Shown one piece after another: positions 46,301 to 56,686 of a stretch of 64,000 nucleotides of DNA. Within the stretch, counting starts at the first letter, position 1, and every line of letters begins with the position of its first letter. The DNA comes from Molossus alvarezi (taxonomy: Eukaryota; Chordata; Mammalia; Chiroptera; Molossidae): positions 12,174,501 to 12,238,500 of the forward strand of contig CM073886.1 of the NCBI GenBank assembly GCA_037176705.1, read 5' to 3'. The notes beneath the pieces were generated by a model. That model searched no databases and was not told where the DNA came from. It worked only from the letters and a program-made list of their open reading frames with translations. Both the position numbers and the translations under genes were made by a program.

Positions 46301-48090
46301 GGAATCAGCTATGTGTCTGAGTCCGCCCAGCAGGCTCCTCTCTGGGGCCAGGGCCCAGGGCCCCCCTGAGCTCTGTGCTGGCCCACCTGAGCTGACCGTG
46401 TACCATACATTATCCACTGCAATTCCCACAAGCCTTGTGCGGTAGAAGGACGGCCCCTATTCACCAAGCTGGGAGCTGACTCCGAGGAGGGGACGGGCCT
46501 TGTCAAGGGCCACACAGCTAACTTCTGGCCTAGCCTCTCCCTCTGTCTCCCTCAGCAAAGGCCCGTCCCAGCGTTCTGCTGCAGGACAGGTCGGAGGGTG
46601 GCGGTGGGTGTCCATGCAACAGAAGGCATTTCCTAAACTCTGTCTCTCACACCCCTGGCCAGAGGTGCTAGCCCAAGCCCCAGGACCCCCAGAGATCAGC
46701 GGAGACCAGGAGCTGGGTGTTAGGAGGTCCCTGGGTGCCCTGCAGGAAAGCTGCTGACGCCCTATCACCCCATTTGCAGCTCCAGATGGGCAAACTGATA
46801 GCTCCTGAGCAGGAAGCAGGGTCAGCCTGGTTACGTAAGCCTGATGGGTGATAAGGACACGAAGAAGATGCAGACATACACACAGACCTCAGCACACACT
46901 CTTTAGGCATCAGATACCACTCCAGCCCCGCCCCATGTCCCAGCAGACAAGCTTATGAACCCACAGGACAGACCCTGCTAAGATCAGGAAGACCTCACCC
47001 TTCCCTAGAATGAAGCGTCACCTGGCACCGCAAGCCACAGCTGAGTCCTGCAGCAGCTGCTGGATGGAGCCGGGGAGCAGGCCCACCACAGCGCACTCTC
47101 AGGGCGTGTGAAGACGGGATCGGAGTGAGCGCCGGGCCTGCGGCAGCCCAGGCCCCTGGTGGAGGAACACATGCTCTGTGCTGACTCAGGCCAGCCCAGC
47201 CACAGGCCGACCCAGGAGCAGGGGGCTCAAGGGCATGGAGTGGGGTGGCCCCGAGCTCAGCAGGCCCCAGGGGCAGGACCGCCCTTGGGGAGCAGTGAAG
47301 AGTTGGGCCGAGAACACCTCTGTCTATACCTAGAGAGCTGGGTAGGGTGGGGCCACCACCGCCCCTACAGATGAGGAAACTGAGGCCCAGAGAAACCAGG
47401 AACTTGCCCAGTGCTTGGCACCTGCCACCTGTGTTCTTAGCTCCCACACAAGCCTGCGAGCCACCTGGCTCCCCCAGGGTATCACTGGCCTCTGTTCGCG
47501 GGGCTCCTCAGGCAAGAGGAGGGATGGGCCGCCCCCATCCCTGACAACAGGCCCTGGGCCAGGGTGCACAGAGTCCCGCCTGCACGCTCTGGGTCCCCAG
47601 GAGGCACTGGGATGACACCAGGGAGGCCTGATTGCAGCTCAGACAAGTCTCGGGATGGCTGTGAGGGGAACAGAGGCCGGCGTCCGCTCCCTTGGAGAGA
47701 GCTGCCCCCTAACACTCTAGTCATGCAGGGGAGCCCGGCTGGCACTGCTACCCTCACTGCACCGCCCCCGGGGAACCCCATCTCCTCTATAGCCTCGGGG
47801 TCAAGGTCAGCTTGCCGGCCATGGTCCCCTGGCCCATCCCAAAGTCGTGGCTGCCTTGCAGCTGGCTCCCTGCCTCAGGACCCCCAGACACTACCGGACC
47901 AGGGGCAGGTCTCCAGACAGACTCGGACCCTCACCTCCCTGGCCCTCACACCCTGAGCACTCACCTGACACCGGGTGGGATTCCAGGCCAGAGCAGGCAG
48001 GCCTGTCCTGGGGGCTGGCGGGGCACTGCGGGGTCCTGTGCCTTCCCGCACGCCCTCCAGAGTGGGCTGCACACCAGGCACTGCGTCCCC
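39861..48090 (-). CDS. IL9R: Interleukin-9 receptor alpha chain gene, eight coding exons plus probable non-coding exon 1
   Basis: The product is a type I cytokine receptor that binds IL-9 and signals with the common gamma chain through JAK1/JAK3 and STATs at the plasma membrane of T cells and mast cells (family knowledge). Coding exons read on the minus strand: 46020-45954, 45634-45523, 45404-45226, 44739-44594, 44110-43909, 43445-43340, 41967-41883 and 40352-39861. All have AG acceptors and GT donors, and their lengths (67, 112, 179, 146, 202, 106, 85, 492) keep one frame for 462 residues. In order: signal peptide, two cysteine pairs (TCLTNNILRIDC; KHRCVFRASVC), fibronectin-type modules, WSEWS in the fifth coding exon (exon 6), transmembrane helix (LVAVFIFLLLTSLTYLLF), box 1 (VPTPAAFF) and YLPQ. 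The protein is shorter than the human one (521 residues) and its extreme C-terminus is in a different frame. Identification is confident; exon 1 and the transcript ends are inferred. Confidence 0.95.
41883..41967 (-). other. IL9R: IL9R exon 8: box 1 cytoplasmic segment
   Basis: This exon encodes VKRTFHQHVPTPAAFFQPLY and SAHRGNFQ. The proline-containing VPTPAAFF is the box 1-type JAK-binding motif. Acceptor cctcag at 41,968, donor TTCCAG|GTGCGG. Confidence 0.92.
43255..43325. repeat. (CA)n microsatellite in IL9R intron 7
   Basis: Imperfect CA repeat with an uninterrupted core near 43,284-43,299, just downstream of exon 7 in transcript direction. Confidence 0.8.
43340..43445 (-). other. IL9R: IL9R exon 7: transmembrane segment
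   Basis: This exon encodes the juxtamembrane DPQMSTLRQPNS and a hydrophobic helix ending LLFKLSP. Acceptor ctctcag and donor CCCAG|GTCGGT. The final codon joins exon 8 to give Pro-Arg-Val-Lys-Arg, the basic stop-transfer and start of the cytoplasmic domain. Confidence 0.92.
43909..44110 (-). other. IL9R: IL9R exon 6: WSXWS module
   Basis: This exon starts at acceptor cccacag with WAQHKDHIIGVTWLILEAVE, continues through EARLRVQMAALEDEM and carries WSEWSQPVC, the receptor-family signature. Donor ACAAG|GTGGGC. The TG-rich intron tract lies about 50 bases upstream of its acceptor. Confidence 0.94.
44160..44480. repeat. CA/TG-rich tract in IL9R intron 5
   Basis: About 320 bases dominated by CACA-type units with interruptions (acacacacat, cacacgca and similar). 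In the IL9R transcript it reads as UG-rich and ends about 50 nt before the exon 6 acceptor. Confidence 0.85.
44594..44739 (-). other. IL9R: IL9R exon 5: start of second fibronectin-type module
   Basis: This exon encodes KLDPPSDLQSNVSSG, LTWGINPVLEPL and SYELAFKKQEEAWE. Acceptor ttctttttcag and donor GGGAG|GTAATG. It is among the best-conserved segments relative to human IL9R and was the main basis for recognising the gene. Confidence 0.93.
45226..45404 (-). other. IL9R: IL9R exon 4: second cysteine pair
   Basis: This exon encodes NNEPGSKHRCVFRASVC, TVVLPPKEV and SDNFTITLHHYISG, ending at LPRRH. Acceptor ttctag and donor ACATG|GTGAGG. The split codon rejoins with exon 5 as His-Val-Lys-Leu-Asp. 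This is the rest of the first module, a ligand-contact region by family analogy. Confidence 0.9.
45523..45634 (-). other. IL9R: IL9R exon 3: first cysteine pair
   Basis: This exon encodes the start of the first extracellular module, with TCLTNNILRIDCHW and the following WLLFT. Acceptor cccag at 45,635 and donor CCAG|GTGAGG. An alternative acceptor five bases further in (ctag) would not keep the frame; the chosen site gives the same spacing as the human protein between the GEG motif and the first cysteine. Confidence 0.88.
45954..46054 (-). other. IL9R: IL9R exon 2: 5' UTR end, start codon and signal peptide
   Basis: The acceptor is ccttgcag at 46,055 and the donor is GGAG|GTGAGG. Translation is placed at the ATG at 46,020 (GGAGGG ATG G, good Kozak context). 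It gives a hydrophobic leader beginning MGTRLLVCVWVGLGVLVSG. The 34 bases before this ATG resemble coding sequence of the longer human N-terminus (Trp-Thr-Leu-Glu-Ser-Glu) but lie in another frame, so an upstream in-frame start is not available in this exon. Confidence 0.85.
46055..47964 (-). other. Putative IL9R intron 1
   Basis: GC-rich, repeat-free in my reading, no coding motif. It is intron only if exon 1 at 47,965 is right. Confidence 0.35.
47965..48090 (-). other. IL9R: Candidate non-coding exon 1 of IL9R
   Basis: This stretch ends in CAG|GTGAGT, a strong donor, and lies just downstream of the TATA-like box. It contains no ATG, so in a transcript spliced to 46,054 the first ATG would be the one at 46,020. 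The 5' edge is guessed from TATA spacing. Splicing from here to 46,054 is inference. Confidence 0.35.
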
Positions 48091-48112
48091 TGACTGCCCC
48101 TTTTACAGAGTC

Positions 48113-48121
48113 TATTTTATA
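48113..48121 (-). promoter_or_regulatory. Probable IL9R TATA box
   Basis: The minus strand reads TATAAAATA here. It lies about 30 bases upstream of a plausible start (about 48,090) for a first exon that ends at a good donor at 47,965. Position and match are good, but no transcription start was observed. Confidence 0.4.
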
Positions 48122-50640
48122 TTTTTCGTGGGGAGGGAGTGATATTGCCTGTTACTCTCCCCGCCCACCCGAGGAGCTGGCAGGCACAGAGGGGGTGGGA
48201 CAGAGGTGCGCATTGAATGGGCACGTGGTACCTCCTGTCCTCTCTGCCTGGGAGGAGGAGTACATTTGGACCCTGGCTCCTCAGAAACAGCTGGAACCTC
48301 AGGGACATGGGGACTATGCTAGGAAATGGGGCCAAAAATGGGAGCAGAAGCCTACTCCCCGTGGGTCACCCCAGCACCAACGACCCGATGCTGCTGGACG
48401 CTGTGCTTCCTCTGGGGGTGCACGGCGGTGGGGAAGGATGGGGAGCAGGGACCAAGGCAGCGGGTGAGTCCAGAGAGGGGCAGAGAAGACTGGAGGAATG
48501 GGAGGGTAGCCGCAAGGAGCACTTCCCACCTCCTACAGTGAGCAGGAGGGACTGTTCCCGGGGTGGGGGCACACGTCTGGGAGACAGGGACACACCGGGC
48601 TGGAGCTGTGGGAGCGGTAAGGCCTGCACCCCGAGGGGCCTTGAGCAGGTGGACAAGGGCACACACAGAGGGACGGACTCAGGGCAGGGGGAGGGAGAGG
48701 GCTGAGATGGACATCAGAGAGGGACAGCAGAGCCCAGGGAGCTCACTTGGGTCCCGGGGGGGTCTGCTCTACAACACAACCCTGAGCTCCCCAAATTACC
48801 TCCCAGCCTCCTCACACTGTCCCCTCTGCCTGGCTTCCCTCCCCATAGCATGCCTCTCCCTGAGGACCCCAATCTGTCTCCCCAGCCAGACACAGCAGGA
48901 GCAGGGAGGCAGGGGGTAGCTGGGGTAAGGGCTAGAATAAGGGTGTTGCCCCAGTTCTCTTTGGGGGGCTTGGAGGTTAAACAGGGAGACATAACACCCC
49001 TCCTCTGCCAGAAGCCTTCTCCAGCCTCCCTGCATCAGGCTCCTCCAGGGCCAGGCCATCTGGTTTATGTTGTGCCCCCTGCACCCATCCTAAGTGCTTA
49101 AGAAATGCATCCTGTCGGCCTGCGGTCCCGAGAGACCCGGGTTCGGTTCCCGCTAAGGGCACGTACCTCGATTGCAGTTTGTCCCCGGCCCTGGTTGGTC
49201 GTGCGGGTGGCAGCCACTCGATGTGTCCCTTTCACATCGATGTTTCTCTCTCTCTCTTCCTCTCTCCCCCTCCCACTCTACCTGAACAAAAAATGGAAAA
49301 ATGTCCTCAGGTGAGGATAAAAAAAAGAAATGCATCCTGAGACCCCTGCAGAAGCTGCCCTTGCTTCTAGGTAGTGCTAACGCCTTGAGCACCTGAGAAG
49401 GGCGCTCTGGGACGTTACCTGAGCAGGAACCCTCTCCTGCCCTTCCTCTGCTTAGCTGAACTGGCCCTCCTTCTGGGGTCCACCCTCACCGGCTGCCCCA
49501 CCCACAGCTCCCAGGGGTATCCCCAGACACCCACTTCCTCTTCTGCCCTAAAGCCCCCAAAGGCATGGGGATTTGGAGAAACGACCAACCCCAGGGCCTG
49601 GACCTCATCTCCAATGTGGTGTCCCCTCTGGGACCATCTGGCCCTAGAATGCCCACTGGCACTCACTGGCCCCCCCAAAGGTCAGCTTGTCATCAAGGAA
49701 GCAAAGCCTCTTCCATAAGTAGAAACCACCTGACAAAATGCATTCCCTCAGGGGACTCACCGCCCTCAGGCCTAGAAGTGCTGGTCCGCCATCCCGCGGT
49801 CAGCGCTGCGCTCTGCTGTCTCTGGGAGATGCCCGGCCCTGGGCACCAGAGGAGGTCACACTAGGGTGGTGCTCCCAGACACCCCACTTCCAGGGCTCAC
49901 CCACAGTGCTTCCTGGGCCAGGGAAGGCGGCTGCCTGGCCCGCTCTGCCTCCCAAGTTCACACCGACGTGAGTGGTGAGGACGATCCAGTTTCAGACTCA
50001 CCTTCCCAGACGCAGCCTCCGGTCCCACGGCCAGGAAGGCCCCTGTGCACGGCAAAGCCCCTCAGCCTGATTCAGGAGATAAGTGCACCAACCGGTGACG
50101 TCAGCCCGCAGGGCAGGCTGACACAGGCCGCCCACATCTAAAACCACCAGCCAGCCAGCCAGCGAGTGCAGAGCAGCAGCTGTCCCCAGCAGGGTTGAGA
50201 GGTGACAGTCAGCACTCGCCGTGAACCTGGGAATCACGAGGTGGGGCAACTCTCATTCCCGTGATAGGGAAGATGCCAAAGGTGGACCCTGGCCACTTAT
50301 CCACAACGGGAGGATGAGCGTGTGCTGTATCCCTCCCAAGGAACACCACTGCGACACACTAAAGTAGTCCCAGGAGCGAGGACCGTGGCCAGGACAGGGC
50401 AGCAGGCCTCCTCTCCTTCTAGGAGCTTCTGAGACCAGAGGTGCGACTCTCTCCAGCTGTGGTAGCCTGGGAGCAATGGGGATGGAGAGGGCGCTAAACA
50501 TAGGGTAATGCAGGGTCAGGTAAAGACAAACAATGCAGAAGGAAACAGAAAAATCGGAGGTGCCTTTGATCTCAGCCTAAGGGAGCCCCTGTGAGAAGGT
50601 AGGCACAAGTCCCTCAAGACATTTCTAAACTCAAATGTAC
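48122..50640. other. IL9R upstream region, no gene recognised
   Basis: GC-rich and free of recognised repeats except the truncated Ves. Open frames on both strands look like base-composition artefacts. Confidence 0.3.
49115..49325 (+). mobile_element. Ves SINE, 5'-truncated
   Basis: Begins tcggcctgcggtccc, about 35 bases into type A. Perfect 14-base duplication agaaatgcatcctg. Confidence 0.95.
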
Positions 50641-50887
50641 TTTTTTTTTTTTTAATCCTCTCCCGAGGATATTTTTCCTTTTATCTTTAGACAGAGTGAG
50701 AAGGGGAAACAGAGAGAGAGAAAGAAACATCGACGTGAGGGACACATCAATTGGTTGCCTCCCGCACACCCCCGACCAGGGCCAGGACCGAACTGCAACC
50801 GAGGTACGTGCCCTTGGCCGGAACTGAACCTGTGACTCATTGGTCCGCGGGCCGACGCTCTGAGCGCTGAGCCCAACCGGCCAGGGC
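50641..50887 (-). mobile_element. Ves SINE, type A
   Basis: Minus strand; duplication ctcaaat. Confidence 0.93.
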
Positions 50888-51540
50888 TCAAATCAATGTT
50901 TTATAATAATAAACAATTAAACACATCAATGTTTTTTTTTAAAAATTGATAGATACTGCCAAATGGCCCTTTAAATATGTACCAACTTCTACTCCCACCA
51001 GAAGTGTGAGAAAGCCTGTAACCCACACCATCAGTACACATTATCAGTCTTTTTAACCTTTGCCAATCTGATAGGCAAAGATACTTCAATGTTTTTTTCT
51101 GCACTTGGTTATTAGTGAAGATAAGCATCTTTTCATATAGTTACTGGCTGTCTTTTCTTTTCAGTACCAAATAGGTCACACTCAGTGTGTGCATGTGGCT
51201 GCATTTTTCCGTGAGAGTGGCTGGGTGCACGTGTGTGTGCACATGTGTGTTCTGTGCATCAGGGTGTCCTGGGCAAGGCTTGGATGCTTCAGAGCTGCAG
51301 CGCTCTGCAGTCTGAGGACACAGGACCCACAGATAGAAGGAATCAAAAGCTCAAGCTCAGGAAATACCTTACAAATGACCAGGGACATAATCACACTTCT
51401 TTCTAATATTTACATTTCTTCTTTTTATTTGTATTTATTGATTTTTAGAGAGAGAAGAAGGGAGAGAGAGAGAATTTGTTGTTCCACTTATTTATACACT
51501 CTTTGGTTGATTTGTTGTTGTTTTTTAATATATATGTTTT

Positions 51541-51806
51541 GTTTTTGTTTTTGTTTTTTATCCTCACCCAAGGACATTTTTTTTTTTTTTTGCATTTATC
51601 TTCAGATACAGCCGGAAGGAGAGAGGGAGGAAGAGAGAGAGAAACATCGATGTGAGAGAGACACATAGAGTGGCTGCCACCCACACAACCCCAACCGGGG
51701 CCAGGGGCAAAATGCAACCGAGGTACATGCCCCTAGCCGGAACCGAACCCGGGCCTCTCCGGTCCACAGGCCAACGCTTTAACCACTGAGCCAAATTGGC
51801 CAGGGC
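51541..51806 (-). mobile_element. Ves SINE, type A, nested
   Basis: Minus strand; duplication taatatatatgttt/taatatgtatgttt. Confidence 0.92.
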
Positions 51807-51810
51807 TAAT

Positions 51811-52013
51811 ATGTATGTTTTTATTGACTTTTTAGAGAGAGATGAAGGAAGAGAGAGATGGAAACATCGATGTGAGAAACATCGATTGCTGCCTCCTGCT
51901 CGCCCCCTAATGGGGATGGAGCCCCAAACCAGAGCATGTGCCATGACCAGGAATCAAACCGGGACCTCTCAGTCCATGGGATGACGTTCAATCCACTGAG
52001 CCACACCAGCCAG
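51811..52013 (-). mobile_element. Ves SINE, type B-like, nested
   Basis: Minus strand, tail ttattgactttttagagag; head ending gagccacaccagccag. Confidence 0.9.
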
Positions 52014-52113
52014 CATTGGTTGATTCTTGTATGTGCCCTGACTGCAGATCGAATCCACAGCCTTGGCGTATTGGGATGACACTCTAACCAACTGAGCTAC
52101 CCGGCCAGGACAC

Positions 52114-52851
52114 TAATATTTAAATCTCAGTCAGCTTGGCCCCCATCTTACCTATTACACAGACACACTCTTATACTCACTGGAGCCATCCCTTCACTAG
52201 TATCTTTATCAAGAGAGCTTCCTTCTCTCTATCAGGGTCTCCTTCCCACCTGGCTGAAGGTAGAATTTACTAACTTAAAACCAGCAGGCCCCACCACCTA
52301 CACCATGATCCCACAAGTGGAGATCACAAAGGCTAGAAAGGGAGGAAATCATGGGAGAAGAAATCCAGAGAAGAGACCCCCAGATTTTACATCTAAACTC
52401 TACCAAAATCTCTGGACGATCCCTGAACTACATGTGTACAGGCCAACTCCAAGCAGCTGAGCAAAGGTCAAATAACCTGAACAGAGATTTTAGCTGCTGC
52501 CCACATCAGAGACACAGAGCTTATAGTCTGTTTAAAGAGAAAAAAAAAACTCTTCAGAGAAATATAACAGAATACATACTCTCTACAATGGATATCATTC
52601 ACAATTTCCAAATAAATAAAAAATTATTAAATATATGACGAAACAGAACTGTGACCCATACAAGACAAATGACAAACGATGGACAGATTCCCAAGACTAA
52701 GTTGTTAGAACTAGCACAGGTTTTAAAGCAACTACTCTATCCTCAAAGATATAAAAAAAAAAAAAAATGCCCCTAATGTATGAACAGGAAATCTCAGAGA
52801 AATAGAAACTGAAAAAAATAGCCAAAAGAAAAGGGAAAAATACAGTATCTT
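52114..52851. other. No gene recognised
   Basis: A-rich sequence, possibly an old repeat. 50,888-51,424 likewise has nothing firm. Confidence 0.3.
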
Positions 52852-52863
52852 AAAGAAAAGGCG

Positions 52864-53100
52864 CCCTGGCCGGTTTGGCTCAGCGGTTAGAGCGTCGGCC
52901 TGCGGACCAGAGAGACCCGGGTTCAGTTCCCGCTAAGGGCACGTGCCTCGGTTGTAGTTTGTCCCCGGCCCTGGTTGGTCGTGCGGGTGGCAGCCAGTTG
53001 ATGTGTCTTTCTCACGTCGGTGTTTCTCCACCCCCCATCTCTCCCTCCCACTCCATTTGAAGATAAATGCAAAAATGTCCTCGGGTGAAGATAAAAAACT
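52864..53100 (+). mobile_element. Ves SINE, type A
   Basis: Head ccctggccggtttggctcag; tail cctcgggtgaagataaaaa. Lies just before the L1 5' end. Confidence 0.92.
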
Positions 53101-53982
53101 TTAAAAAATAAAAAGTTAAGTGAAACAATGTGTGGGGTAGAGAGCTATTTAAAAAAAAATTTCGATGGGAAAATGGCGGCGGAGTGAACGGAGCTACACA
53201 GACCGTCTCCCAGAACCAAACTGGAATTACAACTATAACACAGACAAATCGACGGGAAAAGGCAACAGAAAAGCAGCCTGGAGGACCATACAACGAGGGA
53301 CACTGACTCCATCCCGGGAGGCTTGCGAAGGCGCGAGACGGGGCTGGGAGCCCACGGTCGGCAGCTCGGCAGCGGCCTCAGCTCGGAGCAGCGCCCTCGG
53401 GTCACACTCCCAGGCGGCTCCACAGCGCAGCCGGGACAGAGGCTGAAACAGCCACAGCCACTCACCTTGGGCTCCGGCAGAGGGAGGGCGGACTGGACTG
53501 GAACTGTGTCGGGACACTCGGGGTTTGGAGGGCGCTCAGAGCTTTGGCTGAGTGCAGCCAAGCAGGACGGTGGCCACATTGCTCCTTCCCAGGGCTCTGA
53601 GGAGAGGCAGCAGCCCCTCCCTCGGAGATACAACCCCACCCTGTGGGCCATTGAAGTGCTAACTGAGGCTCATTAACAACCAGCATCTGCCCCACCCTCG
53701 GGAAAGCCCCTTGTGCTGAGCACCTGAGGGAGTTTTTCAATCAACTGACAACCCCAAAACTCTCCAAGTAACCTCGAATGCTAGCCTCCAGGCAAAAAGC
53801 TAAAGGATAACAGTACCTTTCCTGGGCTGGCAACTTTAACCAGGAAAGTAAGACTTGACAGTGGTGTTCAACGTGGGTCCTCCCTCGCTCATCTAAACCC
53901 AGGAGAGGGAGCCACAAACAGCAGAACACCAACACCCACAGGGAGAACTTGACAGGCTCCAAAGCCCACAGTGATAGCCAAA

Positions 53983-54868
53983 ATGGTGAAACACAGAAAC
54001 AGAAGCCAAATGAAAGAGCAAGAGACCTCCACCGAAGATGAGATCAATGTGGAGCAGTTAGGCAAGTTAACAGAGCTAGAATTCAGAGCCATGATCTTGA
54101 GGAAGCTCAACAGCATGAGTAAGCACAGAGATGCTGAAAATAACCCAATTGGAAATTAAAAACCATCAAGAAGAAATCAAAAATGACATATCAGACATGA
54201 AGAACACATTGGAAGGTCTAAAAAGCAGAGTAGAGGAAGCTGAGGACCGGATCAGTAAATTAGAAAACAGGGTAGAAAAAAATCAACCAATCAGAAAACC
54301 AAAAGGAAAAAACGATTAAAAAACAGGAAGACAGCTTAAGAGAACTGTGGGACAACTGGAAACGTAATAATATTCGCATCATAGAAGTCCCCGAAGAAGA
54401 AGAAAATGAGCAAGGGTTAGAGAATATATTTGAAGAAATAGTGACAGAAAACTTCCCTAATTTGGTGAAGGAAGAGGCATTCAAGTTCAAGAAGCACAGA
54501 GAGCCCCAAGTAAGAAGAACCCAAACAGGCCCACACCAAGACACATAGTAATTAAAATATCAAAAATTAAAGACAAAGAGAGAATCCTAAAAGCAGCAAG
54601 AGATAAGCAACAGGTTACCTACAAAGGAAACCCCATAAGGCTATCAGCTGACTTCTCACAAGAAACACGACAGGCCAGAAGGGAATGGCATGAAGTAATC
54701 AAGGTCATGAACAACAAGGATCTGAATCCAAGACTACTCTACCCAGCAAGGCCATTATTCAAAATAGAAGGTCAAATAAAGAGCTTCCCAGACAAAAAAA
54801 AAAAAAGGCTAAGGGAATACATTAGCACCAAACCAGCACTGCAAGAAATGTTAAAAGGACTGTTGTAA
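53983..54868 (+). pseudogene. L1 ORF1, frameshifted
   Basis: Starts MVKHRNRSQMKEQETSTEDE at 53,983. It changes frame near 54,140 (EIKNHQEEIKNDISDMKNTL, coiled coil) and again near 54,310. C-terminal motifs (KIKDKERILKAARDKQQ, IRLSADFSQETRQ, LYPARPLF) run to about 54,865. RNA-binding trimer-forming protein in intact L1s; broken here. Confidence 0.82.
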
Positions 54869-54913
54869 TTAGTAGAAGAAATAGGAAGAAAAATATAACC
54901 ACACTAAACAAAA

Positions 54914-56128
54914 ATGGCAATAAACAAGTACATATCAATAATCACCTTAGATGTAAATGGACTGAATGCTCTGATAAAAAGACACAGAGTAGCTGACTGG
55001 ATAAGAAAACATGACTCATATATATGTTGTTTACAAGAGACCCACCTCACAACAAAAGACTCACATAGGTTGAAAGTGAAGGGATGGAAAAAAATTTTCC
55101 AAGCAAACAGAAAGCAAAAAAAAAGCTGGGGTAGCAATACTCATATCTGATAAAATAGATTTCAAAATGAAGGCCATACTAGAGACAAAGAAGGCCACTA
55201 CATAATATGAAAGAATCTATCCAACAGGAAGATATAACCTTGATAAACATATATGCACCCAATATAGGAGCACCAAAATATATTAAAAATCTTCTGGAGG
55301 ACTTCCAAGGAGAAATCGACAGCAATATAATGATAGCAGGGGACTTCAACACCCCGTTGACGCCACTGGATAGATCCTCTAGACAAAAAATTAGCAAGGA
55401 AACAGAGACTCTAAATGAAGCACTAGACCAAATGGATTTAATAGATATCTACAGAGACTTACACCCCAAAACTACAGAATTCACATTCTTCTCAAGTGCA
55501 CATGGGACATTCTCAAAGACAGACCACATGATAGGACACAAACTAAATCTCTACAAGTTCAAAACAATTGAAATCATATCAAGCATCTTCTCAGATCACA
55601 ATGGCATAAAACAAAAAATGAACACATGGGACTACATCAAACTCAAAAGCTTCTGCACAGCAAAAGAAACAACCATCAAAATGGAAAGGCAATCCACTGT
55701 ATGGGAGAACATCATTGCCAATGATACATCAGATAAGGGGTTAATTTCCAAAATATATAGAGTACTCATACAACTCAACAAAAGGAAGACAAAGAACCCA
55801 ATTAAAAAAATGGGCAGAGGAGCTGAATAGACACCTCTCCAAACAGGACATACAAATGGTTAAGAGACATATGAAGAAATGCTCAACATCACTAATCATC
55901 AGAGAGATGCAAATTAAAACAACAATGAGGTATCACCTCACACCTGTCAGAATGGCCGCCATCAACAAATCATCAAACAAGTGTTGGGGAGGGTGTGGAG
56001 AAAAGGGGACTCTAGTACACTGCTGGTGGGAATGCAGACTGGTGCAGCCATTATGGAAAACACTACGGTGTTACCTCAAAAAATTAAAAATTGAACTTCC
56101 ATTTGACCCAGTGATCCCAGTGATCTAG
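54914..56128 (+). pseudogene. L1 ORF2 with reverse-transcriptase domain deleted
   Basis: The endonuclease N-terminus (ISIITLDVNGLNALIKRHRVADWI, CCLQETHL) is open from 54,914 and frameshifted near 55,110. A second frame, 55,207-55,830, carries endonuclease motifs [13 protein letters not shown] and SDHNGIK. It then continues, in frame, into the ORF2 C-terminus ([25 protein letters not shown]). The C-terminal cysteine-rich part ([18 protein letters not shown]) follows in another frame. The polymerase domain, roughly 2-2.5 kb in a full element, is absent, with a junction near 55,610. Confidence 0.85.
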
Positions 56129-56686
56129 GAATATACCCTAAGAAGCCTGAAACACCAACCAGAAAGAATATATGTACCCCCATGTTCATAACAGCACTAT
56201 TTACAATAGCTAAGATCTGGAAACAGCCCAAGTGTTCATCAGTAGACGAATGGATAAAAAAGCAGTGGTACATATCCACAATGGAGTACTATGCAGCTGT
56301 AAGAAAGAAAGATCTCTTATCCCTTGAGACGACATGGAGGGACCTGGAAAGTATTATCCTAAGTGAAACAAGCCAAGCAGAAAAAGACAAATACCACATG
56401 ATCCCACTTATATACAGAATATAATGAACATAACAGTCTGAGGAATACGGTAGGCCCAGAAACATGGAAGTAGGGCACAGACTGACAATGCTCCGAAGAG
56501 GGGGTGGGGGGGTGGGAAGAGATAAACCACAGAACTTACATGCATGTATGCATGACCAATGGACATGACAACAAAGCCGGGGATGGGGCAGGGGGATGGA
56601 GAGGGGGGGTGCTAATGGAGTGAAAAAGGAGAAACATCTGTAACAAAAAAAAATTAAAAATTAAAATTTTTTAAAAAAGAAAAGGC

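Larger units (their letters stand above)
51425..52113 (-). mobile_element. Older tRNA-derived SINE split by two Ves SINEs
   Basis: Tail part at 51,425-51,540 (attgatttttagagagag, ttccacttatttatacactc) and head part at 52,014-52,113 (ttgattcttgtatgtgccctg ... actgagctacccggccagg) belong together. Confidence 0.7.
53160..56675 (+). mobile_element. L1 with 5' UTR, ORF1 and internally deleted ORF2
   Basis: A GC-rich 5' UTR (53,160-53,980) is followed by ORF1, ORF2 and a G-rich 3' UTR ending in an A-rich tail. It is about 3.5 kb instead of 6-7 kb. The 11-base aaagaaaaggc at 56,676-56,686 also occurs at 52,852-52,862, before the adjacent Ves, and may be the target duplication. Confidence 0.88.

Noticed and set aside
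45741..46445. 234-codon plus-strand frame
   Set aside because: Antisense to IL9R exon 2 and its flanks; no recognisable protein.
55207..55830. 208-codon frame as a novel nuclease gene
   Set aside because: It is L1 ORF2 endonuclease joined to the ORF2 C-terminus inside an otherwise standard L1.
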